Assembly (NCBI GenBank): GCA_903813345.2
Contig: CAIIXF020000003.1
Span: forward strand, 10,742,931-10,806,930
DNA length: 64,000 nucleotides
DNA from: Owenia fusiformis
Taxonomy: Eukaryota > Annelida > Polychaeta > Sabellida > Oweniidae
Reading direction: 5' to 3'
Shown here: in pieces, positions 12,050 through 25,400 of the stretch
How positions within the stretch are numbered: position 1 is the first letter of the stretch
Layout: the number at the start of each line of letters is the position of its first letter
Position numbers and translations under genes: made by a program
The notes under the pieces: generated by a model
Told to the model about the DNA's origin: nothing
Database searches by the model: none
The model's input: the letters and a program-made list of their open reading frames with translations, nothing else

Positions 12050-12505
12050 AAGAATTCAAAATATATAGAAGGATGCATGGAATCAAGATCTAATTAATTT
12101 GTCACTCAATCAAAATGATTGGAAGAATGGACTTAACAAACTGAGTAACTTTTAACCAAAGTTATCATCTTTCACTTACAAAGTTTTTCATAGATTTTTA
12201 GCAACTAATACGTACTTAAAAATGTGTGGACTCATAGAGTCAAAAGTTTGCACTTTTTGTAAAGCAAATCCTGAAACGATTTGCCATCTTCTGTATGAAT
12301 GTACTTTTGTAAGTGTTTATTAAATGACTCTAAACAATGGCTCCCTTTAGAGCTCACATTGCTACCGTATGTACTTAACAAAATGTATAGATAGGACCTG
12401 AGAATATAAATGAAAAAACAATCATCCTATATAATATGCTATGTATTTTTAAAAGGTATGTTTATTTGTGCAAATATTCTATGCTAAAACCATCATTTTA
12501 AAGCT
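12050..12505 (+). pseudogene. LINE ORF C-terminal remnant with CxxC...HxxxxC finger
   Basis: 12168-12323 reads SFTYKVFHRFLATNTYLKMC, then ESKVCTFCKANPETICHLLY plus EC. The C-x-x-C-x7-H-x4-C finger with PET before the His is characteristic of the C-terminal domain of many non-LTR retrotransposon polyproteins. After frame breaks it continues PENINEKTIILYNMLCIFKR and YVYLCKYSMLKP up to about 12500. Stop codons and shifts make it inactive. It may belong to the same LINE type as 6353-6852. Confidence 0.7.
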
Positions 12506-13091
12506 GTTTCGATGAAGTTTTTAGATCAACTACACTCCGTTCACAATTCTGGCGCGTTCTTTTTTAAAATAGAGTTTTTTACCAAAACATCTGGCAAATA
12601 TGTTGACACCTTACATTTTGAATTATTTTTCGTCTTTAAACGCTCATAACTCAAACAATATATGACTATTATACTTTTTTCGTCTTGATAAAGGTAGATA
12701 GAAGTTTTATTTCAAAGGATTGATTTTAGTAAGTGTCCCATATTGTGACGTCATAGAGTTTGAAAAATAGAATCTGTTGACAGCGACCTTTTTTGCTCAT
12801 TTTTGTTACCTTCAACTTTTCAGGTGTACAAAAAATACGAGATCAATTTTTAATAAATCATACATGATTATTTTGCTCCTAAACTCTAGTTTATTAATAA
12901 ATAGTTGATTTTGTTCAAAAAAGTATGTGTTTTCTGTTGTATGTGGAAAAGTGGAGGACGAAAGGTTTTCAAAATTCATTAAAATAGGGCTGATTTACGC
13001 AATTCGCCTATTTTCAAGCACAGCAACACGTATATTTATTTCACCTAAAATATCAATTGATTCGTGTTTTATGATGCTCCTAGCCCATTAA
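12506..13091. other. Non-coding stretch, no gene seen
   Basis: AT-rich sequence between a LINE remnant and a TIR element. No ORF of note. Confidence 0.3.
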
Positions 13092-14380
13092 CACGGTGTA
13101 TAACCCAAACGCTCCTACATGCACGACGGAGCGTTTCATTACTGAAATTAAACAAAGAAACGCTCCGGAGTAGGAAAACTGGCTGGCGGGAATGATGAGC
13201 CGTCTGACGATTTCCCCAATAATAGGAATAAGAGGTATGAGTTACATATTTCGAGTATACCATTCGATGGGTGTGATATTCATGTTGTACGTGGCTGGCT
13301 GTTGAAGTTTGAAGCAATTAGGAAGAGCTATACGAAGCAGTATAGTTATCAAAATTCAAAAACGTATTTGTCATTCTACCGGTCAAAACCCCTTTTGTCG
13401 ATACATGTGATTAGTTGAGCCAAGATTAGAGCACCAACGTATATTTTAGTCAAATTCCAATGCTTCAACGCACCATACATTATCGTAATACTGATTTGAT
13501 GACCGAAAATCCAGTCTTAAAAATGATGACATTCTCATATTCAAGAAACGCTCCGATCTGATTAACACAGTGAACTGGAAACGCTCCGGTAGTCTAGATC
13601 AGTTTAGGAAATATATAGCTTGCCTTTCCTTTTCAGGAAGAGAAAGAAAAGATCCATTATACCCCTTGGCATCAATAGAAGAAAGATTAATTCACATATA
13701 AATTTTCGTTTTTTTCTATAGTATTATGATTTAGCACATATGTAGGCATGATATCATCTAATGTATAGGCTTAAATCAGCTAGTTGCACGTTCAGCACCA
13801 CCAGGTTCAGATGTTTCAATTTGCAAGTACAACACGTTTTTAAGAGATAGATTCGATTCGGGACTCTACTCTAATAATCTGAAAATGATATCAAAACAAA
13901 ACGGTAAGAGCGTTTCTAAAATTGTGTTCTAAATCGACGGAGCGTTTCGAGGAAAACAAGCGATTTCTCGAGAACAAGTAATGGATTTGGACTGGGATTT
14001 TAGGAAATGAGAATATACGAGTTTGTGATCTACTACTTTAACAGAAAGATTAACGTTTTCATAGAAATACTAGTTTAATTCGTAATTTGTGGTCAAAACG
14101 TCATCTTTAGATTCGTTCGATCTACACTACGGAGCTTTGATCAAGCAAATAACAGTTTACCACCAGAAGTTGAATAAATAAGATCTTTGCTCACGGTATT
14201 GTTCATCGAATGGTACATAATATTTCACCATAACATATGATATGTAAGAGAAACGAGAGAAACAATACTTACGGTCATAGTGGAATCTTCATTAGCCGCC
14301 ATTTTATTTCGCTCCGGAGCGTTTCCGCGTAAATGTAACGCTCCGTCGTGCATGTAGGAGCGTTTGGGTTATACACCGTG
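13092..14380. mobile_element. 1.29 kb TIR element carrying the word ACGCTCC/GGAGCGT
   Basis: The TIRs of about 45 bp start CACGGTGTATAACCCAAACG at 13092 and end with the complement at 14380. ATTAA (13087-13091 and 14381-14385) flanks both ends, a probable 5-bp target duplication. The word AAACGCTCC or its complement occurs in the TIRs and several more times inside (near 13160, 13550, 13580, 13935, 14310 and 14335). No transposase ORF. Confidence 0.75.
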
Positions 14381-14587
14381 ATTAACGATACATATATGAT
14401 ATCAGAGTTATTCGTCTTAAATGTTTTGAGATATAGAGGTAAATGTGGAGGACGAAAGCATTTTCATGTGTGTACATTTTTCTCAAAAACGTCACATTCT
14501 ATCATGTTAAAAGCGAGGATCCTCTGGATCACGCCACAAAATGTGTAACAATGCGTGCGCGACCTTTTTGCGACACATCTACATGTA

Positions 14588-14930
14588 TGCATTTTTAAAA
14601 GGTATGTTTATTTGTGCAAATATTCAATGCTAAAACCAACACTTTTAGGTTTTATAAGTATTGTGAAGGAATATTTTATTATGGACAAACAAGTTGGCAG
14701 AGGTGATAAGGTGAAAATCGTGGAAGCAAAATTAAACAAATGACACTGATGATTTTTCCTTTAAATAAAAAAAAATTCCAAAGGTATAAAATTCTTAAAC
14801 ACTAACATGTAACCAATATCTGTATTGTAAAATTTATGTTTTCCATGTAACTGTATTGTAATTGTTTTTTTGCAATTGCTTTAACATGTTTTTTCTTCTC
14901 TGAAATAAAAAAATTAAATAAAAAAAGAAT
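14588..14930 (+). pseudogene. LINE extreme C terminus plus 3' untranslated tail
   Basis: CIFKRYVYLCKYSMLKPTLL, then GFISIVKEYFIMDKQVG and VEAKLNK ending at TGA (14741-14743) fit the last residues of a non-LTR retrotransposon ORF. It is followed by an AT-rich tail with AATAAAAAAA words to about 14930. The first 50 bp match 12446-12495 in the other LINE remnant almost exactly. Confidence 0.55.
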
Positions 14931-15054
14931 ATCTGAGAGGATACAATGATATCACAATTTACAGGTAGATACATGCCCGGGGATGGATGTTAAGGATGCA
15001 TTTACAAAATAAATCGTCACTCTTTTTGACTTGAAACTCAACTTTCTTTTGGCT

Positions 15055-15433
15055 TCTCGTACCTCGTACTCACGTACTTGGGGCATGATAAAGTCTTTGA
15101 AGGGTTCAATGGGAGGGAGCCAGGACTTCATCAAAGTGCACAAGTGAAATGCTAGTTCACTATATAGGCAATCTCGACTAAAATCGTTTTTTATTTGCTG
15201 AGGAATCCAAGGAAATTATCTAAAAGGTGTCACTCTATTTCAACATTTAGATTGTCTTACAACTTTGTCTTTATTGGTATAGTACTCTCCCCCCATTCAA
15301 TTTGGAACCAGATAGAGAATTATCATCCACAGTTAAACAAACAATTACACTGTTGAATAATATTTTAAAACCTTTAAAAAATTGAACCCTTCAAAGACGG
15401 TATCACGACCCAAGTGCGTGGGTGTGATCCCCA
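15055..15433. repeat. Inverted repeat pair with CCCTTCAAAGAC arms
   Basis: 15057-15112 (CGTACTCACGTACTTGGGGC ... AAAGTCTTTGAAGGGTTCAA) is inverted at 15376-15430. The arms resemble the CACGTACGTGGGT/TCTTTAAAGAG arms of the element at 2422-3985, so it is probably a shortened relative. The core is AT-rich and non-coding. Confidence 0.55.
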
Positions 15434-16253
15434 TAACCAATAAAAAAATATAACCATGAGATAGTTTGAAGGAAGTTGCATCAATTCTTGTAAAATTCAA
15501 AATAAATCTTCTTTTTTTTCGCTTTTTATGCCAAAATCGCACCCTTCTGACTGAAACTGAATTTTTTGGGGAAATACCCATTTAATCAATTTTTCAGAGC
15601 CTATCTGACAAAATACATGTGCATGTCCACAATGGTATTTCTCTAAAGTCCTATTTGAAATACACATGCAGTAAAACATTGGGTTGCAAAAGCAGTTATG
15701 AAAACTAGATATAAATGCGATTGAACTTTGAGATCCTTTCTACTACAATTAAATAGAAAATGATACAGTGATATCATCCAAGATATCAAATCAAAGAAAT
15801 TCTCCTTGAATTTAACTTTCAAGGACATTTTGATTTAATGCATATTGAGCTAATAATATGCAGTACAGAGATTTTACCAAATACAAAATTGACTGATGAC
15901 AATGATTCAGTACATTTCTATATACACATATAGATACATTGTCTACTAAATCCCTTGGTTCTCAATGCAAAAACTTATTTATAATGCCTAAGATATGATT
16001 GTACTTTTGCTAGATATACATATAACATATAATGTAGCTCTTATGCTGGATTTACATGTTAAGGTTGATATTGTAACAATTACTGGGTCTGGTATTTGTT
16101 GTGATCATATCATAACCCTCACTGCACTGCAGGTGTCTATGTTTGATAACATAATAACCAATGGGGCTGTTGCATTGTGTAACATCCTGGCTGGTTGCAT
16201 TTTACCTCATTTTTTCACTTATGGAAGCATTCTTTGCTTGTTTGAAAGTATTG
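15434..16253 (-). other. 3' flank / probable 3' UTR of the ADAMTS gene
   Basis: This lies downstream of the TGA at 16254. It is AT-rich, with no further exon on the minus strand. I see no clear AATAAA on the minus strand close to the stop, so the polyadenylation site is not placed. Plus-strand ORF 15995-16327 overlaps the PLAC exon in antisense and is not a gene. Confidence 0.4.
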
Positions 16254-16411
16254 TCAATGACCATGTCTACGCCGGTGTGCTACTGTATGTTCTGCATCCA
16301 CTTTTAAACATGAACTACAACACTTAGCACCATAGAATTTATGGGAGCATAGTTTGTGTTTTGGAACAAGGTAGCACCACTTGTAATAGTCACTGCAGGG
16401 AATGTCTGCAA
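16254..16411 (-). CDS. ADAMTS16/18: ADAMTS terminal exon: PLAC domain and stop
   Basis: This 158-nt exon uses two bases to finish the split codon and ends at a TGA (16256-16254). It encodes ADIPCSDYYKWCYLVPKHKL, then CSHKFYGAKCCSSC and a basic tail ending HRRRHGH. The six-cysteine layout with WCYLVPxHxxCxHKFYGxxCCxxC is the PLAC (protease and lacunin) domain in its ADAMTS16/18 form. Two in-frame acceptors lie 6 nt apart: TTTTGCAG before 16411, or TTGCAG before 16405. Either keeps frame and changes only two residues. I chose the outer one because it follows the longer T-rich tract. Confidence 0.93.
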
Positions 16412-19400
16412 CTGCAAAACAACAACAATAAGTATTAAAGTAAATAAATACCTAGATTTAGAGTGAGCCCAAAAATGTAACCCAATGAGATGTTTATAAT
16501 GCAGTCATTCAGCATGAATATGACTATGCCTATGGTCATGATTTTATGGTTATATATTTTGCATGTGGATCCAAGAGACCAAGTGGGTGAGTCCATTATT
16601 TTGTAGGGGTGGCAGAATACACACAATCCAATTTTGGGTAAACACGTTAAATAGCACCCCCGAAGACCCCTTGGAAAAATCAAAAATAAGCATAAATGAA
16701 TATATCCCAAATCCCAAAAGGTAGGCCAGCACAATTCCTATTTCTATTGTGGCATGATAAAAATTATATTGTTAATACTGTATAATAGGGAACATATTGG
16801 ATTGGATTCATGGCGGAGGGGCGCTAATTATCGAACTATAATAAGACACTTCTTCCAAGTCTATTATAAAAAAATGTTGTGATCATCGTCTTCCTATATA
16901 GTATAACTCATCAAATATAGTGCCCCTACATGTTATTTTCCCATTGGATTTATGACGGAGGGGCGCTAATTAACGAGCTATAATAAGAGACTTCTTCCTA
17001 CTGTATAATAAAAAAATTAAGAATGAAAATAATTTTTATTGTTAGTACCTCAGTTGAAATACCCGATTTTGATTGGTCAACGAGCGGTGAATAATTTTAA
17101 CTGTACACCGCGCAATGCATTGCCGGTGAATAATATTCCCAGCATTCCACTAAAATGACGTCATAATCAGACGATAAAATGGCCGCCGCTAGCACTAGCC
17201 GTTTCAAAAATGTTGAAGATGAGGATATTATTAGTCTCTTAGAGAGTAAAGACAGTCAAAATACGAAGAAAAATCTAAAACTTTGTACAAAGCTTTTAGT
17301 GGACTTCGCCCAGGAGAGTAATTTGACTCCATTGAGTGAACTTACTGCCGATATACTGAAATACAACATGAACGTCTCGAGGGTCTGGATCCAACTTCAA
17401 GTCAACTTCAAGGGTCAGAAAAATCTAAGATATTCTTCGGACTAACAAAACAATTATAGACCTCTCCATTTGGTTTACTGTCAAAATTATATCCCGAGAT
17501 ACAAATCTCCTCTGGAGAGGTCAATAATTGTATATTATCTAAGACACTTCTTCCTAGTCTATAATAAGAACAAGGCACAGACGTGAACAATGAATAAATA
17601 ATAGATGTAATATTATTTTGCATGGGTGGGCTAGAAGGGTGACCTAGTACCTGCTCTGATACACAATCTTATTTTTATTCCAAGGGTAATTTTAGACTTC
17701 ATTAATCATAAGGCAGACTGGTTTGAAGATCCATATCATCTGTTTTCAATCTAAACTGAACATAGCAGAAATGTTTTGCAAACATTCCCACATAAATTTG
17801 AATGACAGCTTGCTTTTATCTACAAGTTTTTTACAAGGGAAAGCAGTTAAATACTTAAGAGTACTATGAAATAATTGGAGTATGTATTTGTCATTGCCTT
17901 GTTCTGATTTCTCAAAAGGGACCTGTAATACTGTAGAGGGAGATCAACAGAAAAAATCGTATAAGAAATTCCATATTTTGAAGATTCCCGATCCAATCCA
18001 CCTTTTACATGAATCCAATCCACTAGATCCAATCCACCTTTTAATCTCTACCTACTCTATCATTCTTTTAGGTAAGTTTTCAGGGTTTTTTCAAAACTAG
18101 GCCAGTAAAGGTCAAATCGAGGTCAACAAGACTTAGGGGGCTGTATAGTTTTTTAGTCTATTTTCTATTATATAAAATAAAAATCAGGGTTAAGGCTTTT
18201 CTTTTACTAAAGGTACTTGCAGAGATAGGCCGTATTGCAAAAATCATATTTCCTTTCACCCCACAAAGATCATTAATCAAAATAAGTTTGACAATATGTG
18301 TAACCCTGGGGAACACCTTTGATGAAGATAATTTAAAACCGTGGATTACACATCAAATAAATAGTATCTTTGAAAATTTACTAGTCATATCCTGAAGAAC
18401 AAGATAGATGTTTTTAGAAGGTAAAATAAATGTGACAATTATTTTTATCATTTTGACCAGCACAAGCTTGTTTTCAACTAAACAGCTATAATTATTAGAC
18501 TTAAAATCTGGAGTCTAGTGCTTTTGCCAGTATTCTTCTTATTATTGTTTTTGCCTCTTTTCTTATTAGTCCTATCTATAAGATTTCTCAGTAACTGAAA
18601 AAAGCCATTATCTTCAATAAAATCTTCCAGATTTGTTTAATATCTAGTAGAAATCACCATCATAGAAAACAATCATCGATATCCTGTCAATCACTCAGAC
18701 AATAAATCAAGCAACTAACGTCATCGTAAGTGTAAACTGTATAAATAACTACCTAAGACTTCCGAAATTCAGTCTCTTACAGGTTCTTGGTAAAATGACA
18801 CTGTAAAAATATTGAAGGGAAGTCTCCAAATGTGCAACTTTGAAAGTTGGTAACCCTACAAGGAACGTTAAGTACCTGGTTACCCAGCCACCCGTTTTTT
18901 TACACAAACCCTATACCTTCTCTGGTGAATCTATCTTTGAAATATGCATGAAGGTCCATTCAAAGTCAATGTTTGAACCTTTAAAAGCCATGTTTAGACT
19001 GAGGATTGAAAATGTTAACTTTTTCATTTGAGATTTTTCTTGGTAGACTGGAAGCAAAATGAGTCTTAGAAAACAGTGGTAATGTTCTTTTTAAGAAGGC
19101 AAGAAGTCAAAACATTCCTGATAAAAATCATACAAATCAATTGATCATTACGAAGCACTTAAAATTGAATTGAATGGCAGAATTTGAAAAAAAGAAAATC
19201 GTTTTCACATACTTCAGGTTTTATACCTTAATTTTAATATGTTATTATTCTATTTGCCTGATATTTGCTTAGATGTTGTTCAGTCTAACCCCCCAATCAC
19301 ACCAAACTAGTTCTTACCCGTTCTTGCCAGTCCTACAAAAACGTCGTAAAACGGGCTCAATCTGGCTGTGGTCGGGAAATATGTCTAAAATAATTAGCTA

Positions 19401-22400
19401 CTTCGTTCATAAACAGTCTTCAATATGTCCATCTCATCCGCAGTTCATTCAGGTCGCCAACGTCGGTGTGCAACATCGTGTAACACTTCCCTTAGTCTAG
19501 AAGGTCATCATGACCTGATTACAGAACGGTATGGTTGCCATCGAATTTTGAATCATTTCAAAATTCTAAAATCACCTTCCCGTCTGAGAACGTTCATGAA
19601 GTTCGTAAATAGTCCTTAGAAAGTTGCAGCTACGTTCATTCCATTCGCACACAGTTTAAAACCAGTTTTGAAGAACGCAGTGGCAACTTGTTTGGTGTGA
19701 TACCTGTAGCTATTGTTTTGCTAACTCGTTCATAAGCAGTCTTTAATACGTTCTTAATCAGTTTAAACCCGTTTGCAATTAGTTCTACCTCGTTCTCAAT
19801 ACGTCCTCAGACAGTTCAACTCGTTGTAAAAACGTCCCTAGTAGGATTGAAGTACGACTGTTCCATTCGTAGTACGTCCAGCTCGTCGTTAGTACGTTGC
19901 CACTCGTTCTAATTGTAGAATTGTAGGCCACGAGAGCATTTTGACCATGTTCTAAGTTCTAGAGGACCTACCCGTTCAAGTACATTCGATGAAGTTTGTG
20001 AATAGATCCCAAACGGTTCTAAGTACGTCCAGTCCGTTCGTACACAGTTGAAGGCCGTTTTCGAGAATGTAGTGAGAACTAGTTTGGTGTGATAGTAGGG
20101 TTAGTATTGGTTGTCGTTTGGTCTTGTCCTGAGATGTAATTGATGTAATTTATCTTAGAAATCCTTTAAGACCTGACACCACTAGTTATACTTAACATTT
20201 GTTTGGGTTACATTATTTTGGCTCACCCTGTACATACAGATATTTTTACCATTTTTACCATTCCACTGGTGATCCACTCGATTACGCTGATTACCGAAAC
20301 GGCTCGTTTTGGTAACAAAATGTCGGAACATCGAATGTACGATTTTTCTTTATTTCACACGTTGTAGGCAGTATTCCCACAATCAGTATCATATGTTTAA
20401 TAAAATGTACATACATGTATTTGCGAACAAATAGTTCAGAAGACTACAGAATCGTCGATTTAATTCCTCACTTACTGTAAGTTACATAAACAGTTTTTCG
20501 AAAATACAATAAAAATTAATAAAATAAGAATACCTGTATTTAATACACTGTTTCCCTGCTCTTTGCAAGGTTTGGGTTTACACTTCCTCTCGGAGTCTGG
20601 CTTTCTATCCTTACAAACAGCATTGTTCTGGTCATTGTTCATACACTTAACAACTCTTGTTTCTACCCCCGTACCACATGTCACAGAACACTGTAATTCA
20701 ACACAATAATAGATCATTTATTTCAAATATTTTGAAGATTTGCACATTTTTTTACGTACATGTATTCATTCATTAGATAAATAAAATAGTGCTACAATGG
20801 AAAAATTACTTTGCAGCAATACATATAACAGATTATAAAAAGATCATTATATAAAGATACAAGGCATTAACATGACAAAATGTCACCACCTAGTTGCTCA
20901 CAATATTATGAGTTCAATCTTAAGTCAGACTTGAACTGTAGATGGTTTTGTAAAAATAAATTGGTTAATTTGAAGCAAGTTGAAAAAAGACCTTTTTGAC
21001 CTTTTTTGACCTTGAGAAGGTCATTGAAGGTCGAATCTCAAATCTAAAAAAATAGGTCAATTTGAAGCAAGATGAAAAAATACCTTCTTGACTTTGAGAA
21101 TGTCATTGATGGTCAAATATTTTTTGACCCTGAGAATGTCATTGAAGGTCAAATCTATAGTCAGATTTGAACTGTTGAGAACTTGTAGATGGTTTTGTAA
21201 AAATAAATTGGTTAATTTGAAGCAAGTTGAAAAAAGACCTTTTTGACCTTTTTTGACCTTGAGAAGGTCATTGAAGGTCGAATCTCAAATCTAAAAAAAA
21301 TAGGTCAATTTGAAGCAAGATGAAAAAATACCTTCTTGACTTTGAGAATGTCATTGATGGTCAAATATTTTTTGACCCTGAGAATGTCATTGAAGGTCAA
21401 ATCTATAGTCAGATTTGAACTGTTGAGAACTTGTAGATGATTTTGAAAAAGAAATTGGTCAATTTGAAGTAAATTAAGACACCATTTTTTGTTATATAAA
21501 ATTCAAATCCAATTTTCTACTTAACTTAATGAAGGTATTAAAATGAATTATATTTCCCCTCCCAAAATATATTTTTACAAATTATGCATATAAGAATTCA
21601 AGATGCTTTAATACATAAACCAATGGGTTAGTTAGCATTGCCAAACTTTTAGAGGGAGTGTAATTGTACAAATTGCACAAAACTGATTTTATTTGAGGAA
21701 CCCTAATCTAATGAAGGGGGGGGGGTATTTGTAAATAACATAAAAATAGAACCCCTGGTCACCAAATCCTGGCTACGCCACTGACAGTCTCTAGTTGATG
21801 GAGTTTTTCTATATCGGGAATAGTTATGTTCCATTAAGTACAATTTAAAATTGATTTTAGTAAATAAAATAGTCCGGTGTAATAAGTTGTACTTTCACTT
21901 TTGTGCGAAATCTCTCTAATGTTTTTTGGGTTTACTAAAACAACTATGTAAAAAATGGATATGAATATTTTCAATTTAAATTGTAACCATTGCTTGACCA
22001 TGAACTGATTAGTTTTTGGGCATTCTGGGTAAATGTTAAGGCAGCCATTTTGGATTCTCAGTCATAAAAGTCTTGTCTATCGAGGCTTGTCTTAAGATTT
22101 CCAGCCAAACTGTTTCAAGGATTTGATATGAAATTTTAAGGGATGTTTCTACATATGAAAATTTAGAACTGATTAGTTTTTCGGCATTCTTGGTAAACGT
22201 TAAGGTGGCCATTTCAGATTTCCTGTTTCAAAATCTTGTCTGTCAAAGGTTTCCAGCTAAACCATTTTATGGAATCATCTGAAATTTTCAGGGATGTTTC
22301 TTTGGGACCACCAGGTAAATTCCTGGCATTTTGAAATGATAACATATAGCAGGTTGACCTTATATCCAGACATTGTTTATTTTTCAAACCAATATTATGG

Positions 22401-25400
22401 TGGTATGTTACATGTAGTCGAGACATCCTAAAATTGTGAAATATGCCTGTATTATGATGACATTATTAGTGGGAGAAGGAAACCTGCAAGTGAATAGGGC
22501 ACCATGGTCTAATGAAAAATAACAATGATAGAAAATGTAAAATGTGCAAAATAGTATGAGAATGTCCCCAAAGATCTGCCTTCTCGGAGCTTTCTTCAGT
22601 TTGAATAGTATCTTTCCCTGGAAAATATTCTACTTTGGACCAATCATGAGACTTTTGGTATGGCATTGGTCCTATGTTTGGGCATTTGGTATGGCATCGG
22701 TCTTATATAATATGATCTTGGTTGGTATGAGAACATATTAAAATTTTGACAGATTGGTATGGGAACATACTGATATCTGAGGGTTCAGCCTAGGATCCCC
22801 GCCTAATTTTGTATACCGTGAACCCCCCCCCCAAGTAAAGTCCCATTGTGTAGCCCCCTAAATCCAAGAAAGGAGACAACTGTTACAGTATCTTTCACCT
22901 TATTTATTGGACACCCTGTAAACATTATTATACATACTTGAAACAGTTTTTTAGCCAGAAACTATTGAAGAAAAGCTTAGAAATTGAATGTGTGGAGAGT
23001 GGACACCTACATGTACTACTGTAGGTGTATTTTAGCAAAACCTACAGGGAAGTAAATTTTTGAGTAGAGAAAACTCTGAAAATGTATTTTAATGAAAATG
23101 TTTCTAGTATCATTTGAAGATTAATACATATAGGAAGCATTTAGAGTTGAATCTATCGCAACAAATTAAAATAGAAGTGATTTAATTGGGGACGGGCGTC
23201 AGAGGACAAACTTCCGGTTTTATAAATGTTGCTTTTTATCGACATAAAAAAGATGTTATTGATTTGAGCCATATCTGCATTTATTAGTGTGGAATTTTAA
23301 ATGAAAAAGGTAGGGATTTTAATATATCAAGGATTTTGACTTAGATCTTGTAGGATAAATGAATTCTTCTGGGTCAAGCACCCTCTGTTGATTATGTTTT
23401 TTGCGGGAAAAAAAATTGATACTACATGTACTTTTAATGAGTTTTGCATCAGCCCCCTTCCCCCATCGTATCTGAAACACTCTGAGAGGGGATGAGAAGA
23501 CCAGACTTGAAGGCTAAAATTACACCAAAAAGATTCTTACTTTATTCCATGCCGTGACATACCAACGTGCTCTGTAGCACTGTTTGCTGATTGTACACTG
23601 CTCCACTAGTGCTATGTTAGGTTTAGGAAGGTTGTAACACTGCGCTGTGGCCACTGAGACTACCCCACCACTGTCCATGTTACTGCACATAAGTTTTCTC
23701 TTTCGTACCCCTGGGCCACAGGTGGTAGAACACTGGAGATAAATTATCATCATTATTGATTGTCTTTTGGAATATTTAACATGCACTGCATACCCCATGA
23801 CTTTAATGCCAGCACAATGCACATTACCTTTTCTAAACATCCTTAGACAAGTGGATGAACACTACACAGTAGAACAAGGAATAATTCAAAAATATTATGC
23901 ACTTATAAGCCAGTTGGTTAGGAGTTACTCAATCAGCTATTTCAAAATGCCTTGACCCTGATAAATCACTGACATGAAGTGATTCTGGAATTCGTAAAAT
24001 CTACATGGTATAAAAGGTTGTTCCTATATGCGTGGTAATAATTTTACATGGTAAATTTAAAGCTCAGTCATCTGGGCACTTACTCGCATTTGCATTAGAA
24101 AGCAGCCTTGCTCAATTTCTATACATCCATTCACGCCTAACCATCGGCAATGTACAGTGACAAAATATACTGTCGTACATTTTAGATGTACTGTCACTAT
24201 TAACTGATTTGAAGCAAAAACTATGATGTAGGTTTTAAAAAATTAATCTGAGGAATACATAAAGGATTTCATGTTAAATTTTCTGTATATATACTTAAAA
24301 GGACTTTTAGCTTTTTGATTACGTTAAAAGATTCTCGAGCAGTGCTCGATTATTTTAGTATTTAATCTACCCACAAAATTGATTGGTTGAAAAATGTTGT
24401 TTTTTTACATTCCCTTTGATTATTTTTTCCCCTGTCGCCTAGGAGTGTCAATTATTTTATATGCTTCTCTAAACTACACAATTTAGGATGAGTGAAGATT
24501 TGATAAATAATTCTGTATTGGGTATACTTTAAAAAAATCAGAAATGTACATTGTCAACTCCACTGTACGGTGTCAGTGTAATTGGCATTCATGAGATGTA
24601 ATATTAATTAATGGAATCATTATATTTCAAAATCCATTCAGGTTTTTAATGAGTACGAATACACACAAAATCAAACATGAAATCTTTATGTAGTCCTCAG
24701 ATTAATTTTGTTAAACTGACATCAAACCTGCATCATAGTTTGTGCTTCAAATCAGTAAATAGTGACACCGTACATTTAAAGTGTACGACAGTATATTTTG
24801 TCACTGTATGTTGTCGATGGTTAGGCATGCCATTGCAGGCCAGCAGATATTGAAAGATAAAATAGTTCATTCATAAGACATCAGTGAATATAATTTCATG
24901 CAGAGTAGATTGCTGATTGATCATTTTCTATTTCAATTATAGCCTCTTTATTCGGAAGCCTGTGTAGTAGTGAGCTATACTTGCCGGCCAACCCATTAAT
25001 CTGGGTTTGAATCAGATAAATATTGAAGAAATTTGGGGTTTGTGTAAAAAACCAAGTGACCGGGTAGCCAGGTGACCGGGTACCTAACGTTCCTAGCAGG
25101 GTTACCAACTTTCAAAGTTTCACATTTTCCCCGAAATATAGTAGCGAATTGACTTGACAGACTTAGCCTACCGAGTGCACTCCTGTTCGATATTTTTTAC
25201 CCTATAAGAGACAGAGTACTTTTTAAAATAATCGATCCAGCAAACAGTGACGTTCCATGTCATCTTGCTCATGAGTTGCATATAAGTTCCTAGAAGACGT
25301 TGCATATTTTCGTTCTTTAAACGTCGAGGCAACGTAAACATGAGACACAGTAACGTGTTCGTAAAGTTCGTTAGTGTGAAAAACTTTCCAGGAATGTTTG

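Noticed and set aside
15995-16327. 110-codon plus-strand ORF
   Set aside because: It overlaps the PLAC exon in antisense; the minus strand carries the conserved cysteine pattern and splice phase.
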